NCBI RefSeq assembly: GCF_000262755.1
Contig: NZ_AFEU01000003.1
Coordinates: 434,001-498,000, forward strand
Length of the DNA: 64,000 nt
Origin: Bacillus methanolicus PB1
Lineage (GTDB): Bacteria > Bacillota > Bacilli > Bacillales > Cytobacillaceae
Direction of reading: 5' to 3'
Shown: positions 43,817 to 52,211 of the stretch, piece after piece
How the letters are laid out: each line of letters starts with the position of its first letter
Position numbering within the stretch: position 1 is the stretch's first letter
The notes under the pieces: generated by a model
Database searches by the model: none
Seen by the model: only the letters and a program-made list of their open reading frames with translations
Told to the model about the DNA's origin: nothing
Translations under genes and position numbers: made by a program

Positions 43817-45103
43817 TTGCGGGAAATAGCCAAACAACGCTATACGATTCCAGGCAGTGAGAAGACGACCATCAGTATTCGATCCCTCGAAAGATACCTC
43901 CAGGCATATGAACAAGGAGGTTTTGAAGCCCTGAAACCTCAGGTCAGGGAAAAGAAAGGCAGCCTTCGGAAACAGGATCCCGAGGTACTGAAGCGTGCCA
44001 TTGAACTCAGGAAAGAGCTTCCAAGCCGAAGTGTGGAACAAATTATCCGCATCCTTGAGCTAGAGGGGAAGGTGCCGGTTGGATTCCTGAAACCCCGTAC
44101 TCTTTCCCGATATTTTCAGGAACAGGGCTTGAGTAAGAGAGATCTTCATCACGCAGTAAAGAAAGAGTTCCGGCATTTTGAACATGAAGCACCAAATGAT
44201 TGTTGGCAGGCTGACACCCAGCACACCCTTTATTTGCCGGATCCAAAAAATCCTGAAAAACGCAAGAAGGCCTACCTGATTGCCATTATCGATGATCATA
44301 GCCGGCGTATCATGCATGCGGAATTCTTTTTTGAGGAACGGTACCCCAGATTAGAAAGGTGTGTTCAAAAAGCCGTCTTAAAGTATGGAGCCCCTCATCT
44401 TTTCTTCTGTGATAATGGTTCCGTATACAATGCCAAACAATTCAAAGTGATTTGTGCCCGTATGGGCACTAAGCTGATCCACGCGAAGCCTTATTCGCCG
44501 GAATCAAAGGGTAAAATTGAGAAGTTTTTTCAATATGTAGATTCCAGTTTTACAGGCGAAGCCAACCTTTTAATCAATCAAGGAAAGCTTACTACGCTGA
44601 AGCAGTTAAACGAGTATCTTCGTTCGTGGTTGGAAGCCTACGATAACCGGGTTCATCGAAGTACAAAACAGACACCTAGAAAACGGTTTGAAGCCAACCA
44701 GGAAAATCACCGTCTGATCCCCGCAGAAATGTTAAGGGAAATTTTCCTGTGGGAAGAGGAACGCACAGTGCGCAAAACCGCCGTAATAGAGTTGGAAGGA
44801 AACATGTATGATGTCGATTCATCTTTGCGGGGGAAAAAGATTCAAATCCGCTACAATCCGTTTGACCTTTCGTACATACAAGTTTGGAAAGATGGGCAGC
44901 GTTTTGATGATGCCAAACCAGCAGAACTCCTAAGTCAAAGCCATTCTAAACTGCCGGATGAATCGGTTGACGACTCTTCTTCCACATATGTCTCCAGCTT
45001 CCTGGAACAACTAAAACAGAGGCAAGAAGAGGAAAAGCGTAAACAGCTAGGTACACCTAGTTTTGTGCAGTGGAAAGAAAAACAGTCAGGGGGGCAGGCC
45101 TGA
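43817..45103 (+). CDS. DDE transposase (rve family), main part
   Basis: This frame carries 428 residues of an integrase-core transposase: an N-terminal helix-turn-helix (SIRSLERYLQAYEQGGFEAL), then the rve domain with catalytic D-D-E in CWQADTQHTLYLP, FFCDNGSVYNAKQFK and YSPESKGKIEKFF, then a Mu-type C-terminal beta-barrel (VIELEGNMYDVDSSLRGKKI). The apparent TTG start falls in the target duplication of the inserted element; the true start was at 43496. Missing about 34 N-terminal residues, it may be inactive. It overlaps the ATPase start. Confidence 0.85.
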   Translation: MREIAKQRYTIPGSEKTTISIRSLERYLQAYEQGGFEALKPQVREKKGSLRKQDPEVLKRAIELRKELPSRSVEQIIRILELEGKVPVGFLKPRTLSRYFQEQGLSKRDLHHAVKKEFRHFEHEAPNDCWQADTQHTLYLPDPKNPEKRKKAYLIAIIDDHSRRIMHAEFFFEERYPRLERCVQKAVLKYGAPHLFFCDNGSVYNAKQFKVICARMGTKLIHAKPYSPESKGKIEKFFQYVDSSFTGEANLLINQGKLTTLKQLNEYLRSWLEAYDNRVHRSTKQTPRKRFEANQENHRLIPAEMLREIFLWEEERTVRKTAVIELEGNMYDVDSSLRGKKIQIRYNPFDLSYIQVWKDGQRFDDAKPAELLSQSHSKLPDESVDDSSSTYVSSFLEQLKQRQEEEKRKQLGTPSFVQWKEKQSGGQA

Positions 45104-45894
45104 TGTTAGAATTTTTCGAAATGAAGGATGTCCCATTCACTCGTGAAATTTCACCAAGTCAGTTATTTGTAGCTTCCAGTCACACAGAGGCTGCAGCCCG
45201 GCTGGAGTACACGGCTCGCCACAGGCAGTTCTGCCTGTTGACAGGAGAGGCCGGGATGGGGAAATCAACCGCGGTTCGAGCTCTAATCCATCAATTGGAT
45301 CCCATGCAATATCGGTATTTGTACATCTGTGATTCTGCTCTGACTCCAAAGCTCTTTTACAGGGAAGTCCTACAGGACTTTGGCATACAGCCTGCCTTTC
45401 GGTCAACCGATGTCAAACGGCAGTACCAATCATTAATGCTCGATATTTATGAAAATGAAAAAAAGATTCCCGTCGTGATTCTGGATGAGGCTCATCATTT
45501 TTCTGAATCGATGTTGCAGGAATTGCGCTTTATCCTTAATTTCCGGGAAGATTCAATGTCTCCATTAGCTCTCATTATCGTGGGACAGCCAAGTTTAAGA
45601 AACCAACTCAAGTCCAAACATCTGGAGGCAATCGACCAACGGATCCAGATGAGATATCAACTAAGTGGGTTAACTGAAAAGGAAACATATGCATATATTC
45701 GTCATCAGCTGGATGCGGTAGAAACCCCTCAAGAAATTTTTTCAGAAGAGGCCATCCAAGCGATTTTCAACTTCAGTCATGGGGTTCCAAGGAAAATCAA
45801 TACCCTGTGTAGCCAAAGCTTGTTGGATGCCTTTGTTCAGGGACATAAAATTGTGGGTGAATCACACATTCATCGGGTGATAAACGATCTTTAA
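45103..45894 (+). CDS. ExeA/TnsC-like AAA ATPase of the transposon
   Basis: This 263-residue ATPase opens MLEFFEMKDVPFTREISPSQ, typical of ExeA-like transposition regulators. It shows Walker A TGEAGMGKSTAVRAL, Walker B VVILDEAHHF and a sensor IVGQPSLRNQ, followed by a C-terminal helical lid (FNFSHGVPRKINTLCSQSLL). Such ATPases select targets and activate the DDE transposase. The ATG overlaps the transposase TGA; the frame opens 11 codons earlier without need. Confidence 0.88.
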   Translation: MLEFFEMKDVPFTREISPSQLFVASSHTEAAARLEYTARHRQFCLLTGEAGMGKSTAVRALIHQLDPMQYRYLYICDSALTPKLFYREVLQDFGIQPAFRSTDVKRQYQSLMLDIYENEKKIPVVILDEAHHFSESMLQELRFILNFREDSMSPLALIIVGQPSLRNQLKSKHLEAIDQRIQMRYQLSGLTEKETYAYIRHQLDAVETPQEIFSEEAIQAIFNFSHGVPRKINTLCSQSLLDAFVQGHKIVGESHIHRVINDL

Positions 45895-45908
45895 AAGAGG
45901 GATGGGCA

Positions 45909-46029
45909 TTGAAGAGACTTGAAGAGTATTTTGTACAACTGCAGGATGGCATTGCAGAAATGGAGGCTGTAATCGAAGTACTTAGATGATGAAATTTCTG
46001 AATTGAGGAACAAAGGGATACACTACTAA
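45909..46029 (+). pseudogene. Small coiled-coil frame after the ATPase
   Basis: A TTG-initiated frame after AAAGAGGGATGGG reads MKRLEEYFVQLQDGIAEMEA then VIEVLR and stops. With one base removed at about 45987 it continues DDEISELRNKGIHY to a stop at 46029. It may be a small accessory gene of the transposon. I do not recognise the family. Confidence 0.35.
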
Positions 46030-46117
46030 AATTAATTATTAATTACACTACTAAAAAAAGAGCTAAAGAATTTGTTATTCTAGTAGGTCGATATCGACAT
46101 AGAATTAGACCATTACA

Positions 46118-46176
46118 ACTGCCAGTGGCATTGTGGGTGACTGATATTCACTTGCCATGTCATTGCCACTGGCAAA
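46118..46176. repeat. Inverted repeat near the right end of the transposon
   Basis: TGCCAGTGGCA faces TGCCACTGGCA (11 bp, perfect) across about 37 bases. It could belong to the right end of the element. Confidence 0.6.
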
Positions 46177-46204
46177 CAATCCGACATCGAAGGTGTCTGC
46201 GGAC

Positions 46205-46624
46205 ATGATACGGTTAAATTTTTATGCTCCACGCTGTATTGATAACGAGGCGGGAGGCTATATAAACTGCTATCATGATGATGGAACAATTTGTGATCAT
46301 GAAGCATAGTATCTTGTGGGTTTATCAAGATTTGTTTGTATTTTCAGCATTGCTTTTATGCTGAATCATTCAAAAAACTATAAACAGCTGGCAGAGCACG
46401 GTCTGAAGTTCCTGCAAAATCATCAACGTGATCAAGAACATGGAGGATATTACTGGAACCTTAAGTGACAAAATATTGAAGATTCAACGAAACAAGCATA
46501 TGGTCATGCCTTTGCACTGTTTACTGCTTCAACATCCTATAAAGCAGGCATTTCCGATGCAGGAAAAATAATAGAGGAAATTTTTGAAGTTCTTGAACTT
46601 TATTTCATAATGTTCCAAGATTAA
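46205..46624 (+). pseudogene. N-acylglucosamine 2-epimerase-like, degraded body
   Basis: Reading one frame through two internal stops gives NFYAPRCIDNEAGGYINCYH, DGTICDHEA, then YKQLAEHGLKFLQNHQRDQE, HGGYYWNL, and TKQAYGHAFALFTAS. These are consecutive AGE-family segments. Stops TAG and TGA interrupt it, and beyond 46624 only scattered similarity remains. It is the remainder of the gene whose start is at 42472. Confidence 0.7.
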
Positions 46625-46976
46625 ATTACCTGATTGAGGGAGCAGTTTGAACATGACGGAATAAAAAATACGATGTGCTCTATTCAAATAACGCTCATTA
46701 CCTGTGACTTCATATGCTGAACCTATTTAGGAGGGATAAGTCTTTAGGAGATATAAATGTATTTTGTATGGAGTGATGGGGGTAGCCGTGCGCCACATTG
46801 TACAGATAATTCGAATGCCATGTATAACGATGTTAAAGTTGATATCATGTATTATGCTAGCTTGCACAACTACAAACTTAAAGGAAAAAAAGAAACAAAA
46901 TATAAAATTTTAACAATAAACTATGGGAGGAATTTACAAATAAATACATAATAGAAATGTCTCGAGCGGAAAGGAT

Positions 46977-47350
46977 TTACTCACTTCTTAACTCTAACCT
47001 TTTAAGATCAATGATAAATTCCCCTTTTTTTAATAAATCTAAACAAATCCATTAATATCAAAACCGTTCAAATTTCCGAAATCAATGCAAACATTGCTAA
47101 AACTTTTATCACCTAGTTTAATAGCGTCTATTTTTTTCGAAAAGCAATATTCCTCTCCGCCAATTCCAACAATACTCACTAATTTATCGCCGGGTTCAAA
47201 ATATATTCCAATGTCATCTACTTTATCTACAACTAAAATCGAAAGAGAAGCACCTGTATCAATAGCTACACTGTCAATCCATCTTGTTTTTCCTTTAAAT
47301 CTCAATTCAACTGAGGTAAGAATTAGTCCGTTCTCATAGAACAACTTCAT
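46977..47350 (-). pseudogene. Retropepsin-like aspartic protease, frameshifted end
   Basis: The frame from 47350 carries the single-domain retropepsin motif VAIDTGASLSIL and the flap-like VGIGGEEYCFSK. It stops at 47039 after NGFDINGFV. Another frame continues DLLKKGEFIIDLKRLELRSE to 46977, which is the expected end, so a small indel near 47040 truncates it. The gene overlaps its partner by 4 bases. Even truncated, the active-site Asp is present. Confidence 0.65.
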
Positions 47351-47595
47351 CTGCCTAACCCTCTTATTGCAGATGGTCTTCTTACTTCAATGACAAGCTC
47401 TTCATTTTCTGTATGAGAAACAATTGTAACTTTTTTTGCTTTTAACAGTTCCGTGGTCGCTTCTTGTGAATCTTTAATAGGACGAATTAAAGCAACATCA
47501 TCGATAATCTTTTTATTTCCAACCGTATGGGCACTAATCACAGATAACAATACGTATTGATTAGGGTAAATTTCACGTATTTCTTGCCATTTCAT
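47347..47595 (-). CDS. Conserved hypothetical partner of the retropepsin-like protein
   Basis: This 82-residue protein starts MKWQEIREIYPNQYVLLSVI and ends VIEVRRPSAIRGLGR. I recognise the arrangement as a widespread bacterial gene pair with a retropepsin-like protease. The ATGA overlap shows coupling. I start it at 47595, the usual N-terminus, though ATG at 47616 is possible. Function unknown; it could be substrate, inhibitor or antitoxin-like partner. Confidence 0.65.
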   Translation of the reverse strand: MKWQEIREIYPNQYVLLSVISAHTVGNKKIIDDVALIRPIKDSQEATTELLKAKKVTIVSHTENEELVIEVRRPSAIRGLGR

Positions 47596-47936
47596 TAGAT
47601 TCACCTCGTTTTCCATATGTTTCTTCCAATTCTAATTTAATTGTATTAGTGAACAATACGCTCACTTATCGACACTTAATATACTACATCCAGTTAGTAG
47701 TAATATTATACCTAAGGATGCTCATATTCCTCAAACCGCTTTTTCGGTGTGACTGAGTCAAGTTTTTGTGGGGATTTTTTCTTTTTGTACAGAAGAGCAT
47801 AAAGTGTTTATTACCAAAACGCTTTATTGAAATAAAAAGAACTCATTAGTAGATGGGCTCAACTATTACGATATAATCCCGCTTCCGAAGAAAAAGCCCT
47901 TGAAATCCATCTAACTCCCCTCCTTGAAACACTATT

Positions 47937-48407
47937 TTATAAAAAATATTCTTTCATTAATTCTTTTGACCAGTTTGGCTGTTTTACTATTTCACGCGGT
48001 CCAAATTCTTGCATATAAGGTTTAATATCAATGATAGGAGTTCCTTCGATTGCATCAAGTGCTTGAACCGTTATTTTAAGACCATCAACTCTAAGTAGTT
48101 TGCAAGTTGACACTCCAATTCGATTTGGACGATTCTTCCTTCTTTGGCTAAATATTCCTACCTTAGGATATTCCTGCTTATTCCTCGGATGCCGTGCACC
48201 TTTCTGAATTTTAGAAGAATCTAATAAATGAAAATGATATAGGATATCAACATGCGAGAATTCTTCTAAACCATCTAATACCTCTTCAGTAAATTGTGAT
48301 GAATCAAGTTCAATCGTTGCTACTTCAGATCCCCAATAATCATCTTTGATATCTATTCTACCTGAAATAACTTTCCCGATTGGAGTTAGTAAGATTTGTT
48401 CTATCAT
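47937..48407 (-). CDS. trmO: tRNA (t6A37) N6-methyltransferase TrmO (TsaA/VirR family)
   Basis: This 156-residue beta-barrel protein opens LTPIGKV and contains LEEFSHVDILYHFH, ARHPRNKQEYPKVGIFSQRR and the signature NRIGVSTCKLL, with LDAIEGTPIIDIKPYM near the end. TrmO methylates t6A at position 37 of tRNA-Thr. The length suits the single-domain form. It is transcribed alone. Similar TsaA-like proteins of other function exist, so the tRNA role is by family. Confidence 0.75.
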   Translation of the reverse strand: MIEQILLTPIGKVISGRIDIKDDYWGSEVATIELDSSQFTEEVLDGLEEFSHVDILYHFHLLDSSKIQKGARHPRNKQEYPKVGIFSQRRKNRPNRIGVSTCKLLRVDGLKITVQALDAIEGTPIIDIKPYMQEFGPREIVKQPNWSKELMKEYFL

Positions 48408-48645
48408 TTTATTAATCTCCTCTATATAAAATTGTGTTCTCCTGTAACATAACCCGGTTTGGGCACAGCTTACACAAAATCATTCATTATTAAACGCCGT
48501 TAGAACAAAACAGCCATAGTCATTACCTATTCGCTTATTCCACTCCAGGGTTGAAATAATCTCCCAACTTGAAGATTCCCCAGTTTAAAAGGATGCACCA
48601 GCGGTAGCTTTTTGTTGTTGTCCACGTGCATTCGCAAGGTCTCAA

Positions 48646-49425
48646 TCAAAAAACATAAGGTAATATTACGATGAGAAAGACATCTGCTGTCATATGAGAA
48701 ATGACTGCGTATTCCAATCCTTTTTTCCAATAAAGATAACCGAACAACATTCCCAAAACACCATTCCCAATTAGAGTTCTTACAACCAAGGCGGTAGTTA
48801 ATTGCCCAAACACAATGGCGGCGAAAGGTAAATGCAGCGCTCCGAACAACAATGAAGCCACAATCATCCCGATCCAATAGAACGAAGAAGGTATGTTTTC
48901 TGTATTTTTGGAAAAGAGTCTAGCGAGTATCCACACTACCAGTGTCATTAAGAACAATCGAACAAGAATTTCTTCTACAATTCCCCCGTAAAACATAGCA
49001 AGAATGCCTTTCCACCAAACAACTGATTTCATCTCTGTAAGGTTGGGGATAACAGGTGAGAATATCAGTTTATCTAACAAGACAACCAAAGTGGCTCCAA
49101 TAAAGCTTCCCAATACGGAAACCACTACCCATTTTTTTGATAGCGCTGGAAGTTTAGACTTGTAGAACCAGGTTCGGAAGATAGGAACATCTAAACCCAC
49201 TTTAGGTCCCAACCTCAATCCCACGAAACTGGCGAAGAATATCAACAGTCCTGTTTGCAAAGTACCAATACCCAAAACAACAGGGATGGAAAAGGGAGCT
49301 CCGTCTATAGAATCGGCTAAAATGTGCCCTATTATCTCCATCTGATAGGGAATGAAAGCAATTCCTGCCAATACTGACAACAGGAAAAAAAGGAATGCTA
49401 AGCCAATGTTTTTTTGTTGTTTCAT
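48646..49425 (-). CDS. CPBP-family intramembrane metalloprotease
   Basis: This 259-residue protein has about seven hydrophobic segments and the CPBP (Abi) motifs: EEILVRLFL (EExxxR), FGALHLPFA and SHMTADVF, which supply the metal-binding Glu and His. The start at 49425 follows GGAGC; the frame opens 25 codons earlier without a site. Relatives process prenylated or hydrophobic peptides or provide bacteriocin immunity. No bacteriocin gene is seen here. Confidence 0.85.
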   Translation of the reverse strand: MKQQKNIGLAFLFFLLSVLAGIAFIPYQMEIIGHILADSIDGAPFSIPVVLGIGTLQTGLLIFFASFVGLRLGPKVGLDVPIFRTWFYKSKLPALSKKWVVVSVLGSFIGATLVVLLDKLIFSPVIPNLTEMKSVVWWKGILAMFYGGIVEEILVRLFLMTLVVWILARLFSKNTENIPSSFYWIGMIVASLLFGALHLPFAAIVFGQLTTALVVRTLIGNGVLGMLFGYLYWKKGLEYAVISHMTADVFLIVILPYVF

Positions 49426-49518
49426 TTTTTTGCTCCTTCCATTTACTCTTTGTCTTCCAAAGAGAACACACATATACGATATCAAGGTCCTTCGAGTCAA
49501 AGAATGGACAGCGTTCTT

Positions 49519-50175
49519 CTATGTCAAACTAATGTTATTTGAACTATTTTTTGAACTCTTTTGAATATAAAGCTCAACAACTATTAAATTTCCGATCCAG
49601 GACAACCATGTTGACACCACATAACCAAATGTAAAATCATCCAACGAAAAACCTATCACCGCTGACCAAATGCGAAATGTAACTGCTGCAAAAGTGACAG
49701 CATAACTTCGATACATCCATTCTTTATGTTGCTTAATCCGCTTGTTTCGAATGTACTTATAAGCGAAATAAGTAGTATAAAGCCAGGACAGATCCAGGAA
49801 TAAAAAACCTAATTTTGCAACAATCCCACCAAATGCAAAATATGATAAGTATAGGCCGAACACTCCACTTGTCAAAATAGAAATGACATATATTTTGCCC
49901 ATAATTCGATGCAATCTCATCTGACGATAACGAAATGTTTTTATAAACTGAAACGGTCCTATAAAAAGTGATAAAGCAGCAGTGAGAATATGTAAATACA
50001 ATGCGTAGTTCCATGGTTTAAAATGGAAATCATACATTTCAAATCCCAATTCAATCAGCGTAGCATTTGATCTGACTGGATCTAAAATAAAATATCGTAT
50101 AAATACAGATAAAACAAACAGAAACCCAAGTAAAAAAACGATACCGAAAGACACTTTTTTGCTCAATGACTGCAT
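49519..50175 (-). CDS. DUF2306 membrane protein
   Basis: This 218-residue protein has six predicted membrane helices and conserved His positions (LYLHILTAALSLFIGPFQF, RLHRIMGKIYV, IKQHKEWMYRSYA) typical of DUF2306, which resemble haem- or quinone-binding four-helix membrane proteins. GGGAGGGAATC precedes the ATG. Function is unknown. It is about 95 bases upstream of the CPBP gene and may share its transcript. Confidence 0.75.
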   Translation of the reverse strand: MQSLSKKVSFGIVFLLGFLFVLSVFIRYFILDPVRSNATLIELGFEMYDFHFKPWNYALYLHILTAALSLFIGPFQFIKTFRYRQMRLHRIMGKIYVISILTSGVFGLYLSYFAFGGIVAKLGFLFLDLSWLYTTYFAYKYIRNKRIKQHKEWMYRSYAVTFAAVTFRIWSAVIGFSLDDFTFGYVVSTWLSWIGNLIVVELYIQKSSKNSSNNISLT

Positions 50176-50274
50176 TTGATTCCCTCCCTTGATTCTAACT
50201 CAGCCCCCTTACTGGAACAGTTACCGGAATTTCATATTATTTTTTTTCCATGAAGTGAAAGATTTTCACTTATT

Positions 50275-50661
50275 CTATGCCTGTGAAGTTATAGGGTGTT
50301 TGAAATATCGGGGAAAATTTATCGAGTCATTCGTTCGGATGAACAGCACTTCGTCAGGCACAGATTCCCTAGGCTCCGTTTCGATCTCTTTAAAGTCAGG
50401 CGTAAAATGGAAAACCACCTCATGTAAATTTTTTTGGGAAAGTTTTGTTAAGACACTATTTATATCTATCTCTTTCTTACTAATTACATCATAGATATGA
50501 AGTCTATCGTTTTCAGTTCTAAAAATAAGAATCACGTTCTCATCTTTTAAATAGTAGAGATCATTACTAAAAACATTTATACAATGGAACATCAAAACTC
50601 CTTGCGAATGATCCACTCCAAAAATTCTGGATGCGGGAATTCTTTCCAAAGCAAAACTCAT
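50275..50661 (-). pseudogene. GNAT-family acetyltransferase, C-terminal half
   Basis: The 128-residue frame resembles the second half of a two-domain GNAT protein: RIFGVDHSQGVLMFHCINVF and VVFHFTPDFKE, ending FPRYFKHPITSQA. The first domain with the acetyl-CoA loop is missing; upstream bases carry no matching frame. It is likely a remnant, although a start codon exists. Confidence 0.45.
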
Positions 50662-50818
50662 TGATAAAATTTAAGTCATTTATGTTTTTGGGGTCTAATT
50701 TTTGCAAATTTCTTAGGTGAATATCATTGGATCATGTTTGTAGTCTGTTATTAACGTGAAAGTCTCCAAAGTCTATTTCCCCTTTTTTAAAAAATGCAAT
50801 TATCCGTGTTCAGACACT

Positions 50819-51772
50819 CTAATTCGGAAGCTGCGAATATTTGTTCAGCCATCCCTTAATGATCTCTTTTAATTCTTGATCCACTGGTCTTTTCACTTGT
50901 TTTTTGTAGTCTTTTAAAATAACACCTATACGATGTTCTGCATCTGTTTTCCTTAGTATATGGGTCATATCCTCGATAAGGTGATATTTACACTCACCTT
51001 GCACCAAGTCACAAATCTCTTTCACTTGTTCCGGCTTCACTTGTACATCCTTTGTCCCCGTTATCGCTAGGACAGGACAAGTTACATCTTTTAACAGTTC
51101 TCTAACATCATACCCATGATGCTCCCGGTTCCATTTTGCGTTAACCTTTTTGCCTTTGTATCGGATAACCGCCTTATCGGTTTCTGTTATTTTTTGTACC
51201 AATTCTTCATTCATTTCTACGATCTTTTTATCGACCTTAAGTGGGCGAATTAACCAGCCCGAAAAGCCTTTTTCTGCCCTCATATCCTCAATTAGTTGCT
51301 CCCTTTGCCATGCAGTAGTCATAGATAATGGTTCAGCTGAGCCGGCAATGAGAATCATGCCTTGAACCTGCACTTTCTGATTCACAGCAGGCACGATCAG
51401 ACATCCTTCACTATGCCCAAGAAGTATAATTTTCTCCGAATTGATTCTTGGGTGTTGTCTGGCAAATTCAACTACAGATACAGCATCTTCAATTAAATCG
51501 AAAAGTCCAGTTTCATAATAATTACCTCCGCTTTTTCCAATTCCCCGCTTGTCATATCTAAGGGTAGCAAATCCCTGTTCCGCCGCTAAGCTGCTTAATT
51601 CAGCAAAAGCATTTATGCGAAGGTTTTTTGCATCTTCATTCCGATCTACTTTTCCGCTACCATGAACCATAACCACGACAGGATAGGTTTCTTCATCCCC
51701 TTGTGGAATCGTTAATGTACCTGCCAGCATAAATTTACTCGGTATCAAAACTTCCTGTTCAGTAAATCTCAT
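50819..51772 (-). CDS. Alpha/beta hydrolase (serine esterase/peptidase type)
   Basis: This 317-residue hydrolase shows VVMVHGSGKVDRNE (oxyanion loop), LLGHSEGCLIVPA (nucleophile Ser), the acid in ITGTKDVQVKPEQ and the catalytic His in LIEDMTHILRK. A cap of about 70 helical residues separates strands 6 and 7. The start at 51772 follows GGAGG by 11 bases. It has no signal peptide. Substrate unknown; short-chain acyl esters are typical. Confidence 0.82.
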   Translation of the reverse strand: MRFTEQEVLIPSKFMLAGTLTIPQGDEETYPVVVMVHGSGKVDRNEDAKNLRINAFAELSSLAAEQGFATLRYDKRGIGKSGGNYYETGLFDLIEDAVSVVEFARQHPRINSEKIILLGHSEGCLIVPAVNQKVQVQGMILIAGSAEPLSMTTAWQREQLIEDMRAEKGFSGWLIRPLKVDKKIVEMNEELVQKITETDKAVIRYKGKKVNAKWNREHHGYDVRELLKDVTCPVLAITGTKDVQVKPEQVKEICDLVQGECKYHLIEDMTHILRKTDAEHRIGVILKDYKKQVKRPVDQELKEIIKGWLNKYSQLPN

Positions 51773-51963
51773 AGTTATTCCATCCTCCAACCAAAGTTGC
51801 TTGAAATAGTATCACCTTACATTGCAACATCAATAGGCTATTGTTGCTTCTTTCTCCTCCATAGTAATGTACATTCGTTACTTCAATAGGCAATCTCATT
51901 AAGAATTACAGATCCTCCGAGCAGAAGGTCCAATTGCAGTTCAAAGTGAAGCCGGTTGACCAC

Positions 51964-52080
51964 TTAACTTCCTAGGAGACCTCCAATTCCTGTCGAGGAA
52001 AGGACGACAGCCAACAAACCAATAGAATCACGAACGACCGGTTTCGCCATAATGGAGGCCTGTCTGGATGTAACCACGAC
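51964..52080 (-). pseudogene. Possible MFS transporter remnant beside sgrR
   Basis: A minus-strand frame with no start reads MAKPVVRDSIGLLAVVLSST then GIGGLLGS and stops. This pattern occurs in MFS transporters, and SgrR-type genes often have an MFS gene next to them. The evidence is thin. Confidence 0.3.
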
Positions 52081-52211
52081 CGACTTTCTTTCTTCCCCTT
52101 CCGATTAAGATCTGATATCTTAATTGTAAGATCCTGATCTAACAAAAAAAGGGCAGAGAAACGAAATGAAATTTCTACTTTTTGCAGTACTTGCAGGGAG
52201 GATGGACCTGA

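Larger units (their letters stand above)
42538..46204 (+). mobile_element. DDE transposon with DUF6431 protein, transposase and AAA ATPase
   Basis: About 3.7 kb between the two halves of the AGE-like gene carries three same-strand genes: a DUF6431 zinc-ribbon protein, a DDE (rve) transposase and an ExeA/TnsC-type AAA ATPase. Candidate ends begin TGTCG (near 42555 on the plus strand, near 46185 on the minus strand), but I could not confirm inverted repeats. The transposase is interrupted by a miniature element, so the transposon is probably dead unless complemented. Boundaries are approximate. Confidence 0.8.

Noticed and set aside
46757-46951. 64-codon frame after the epimerase pseudogene
   Set aside because: No ribosome site of note, no recognisable domain, and located in decayed DNA; a chance frame is likelier.
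48527-48645. Frame reading LIETLRMHVDNNKKLPLVHP between trmO and the CPBP gene
   Set aside because: It suggests a gene remnant, but I could not match it to any family and it has no start.
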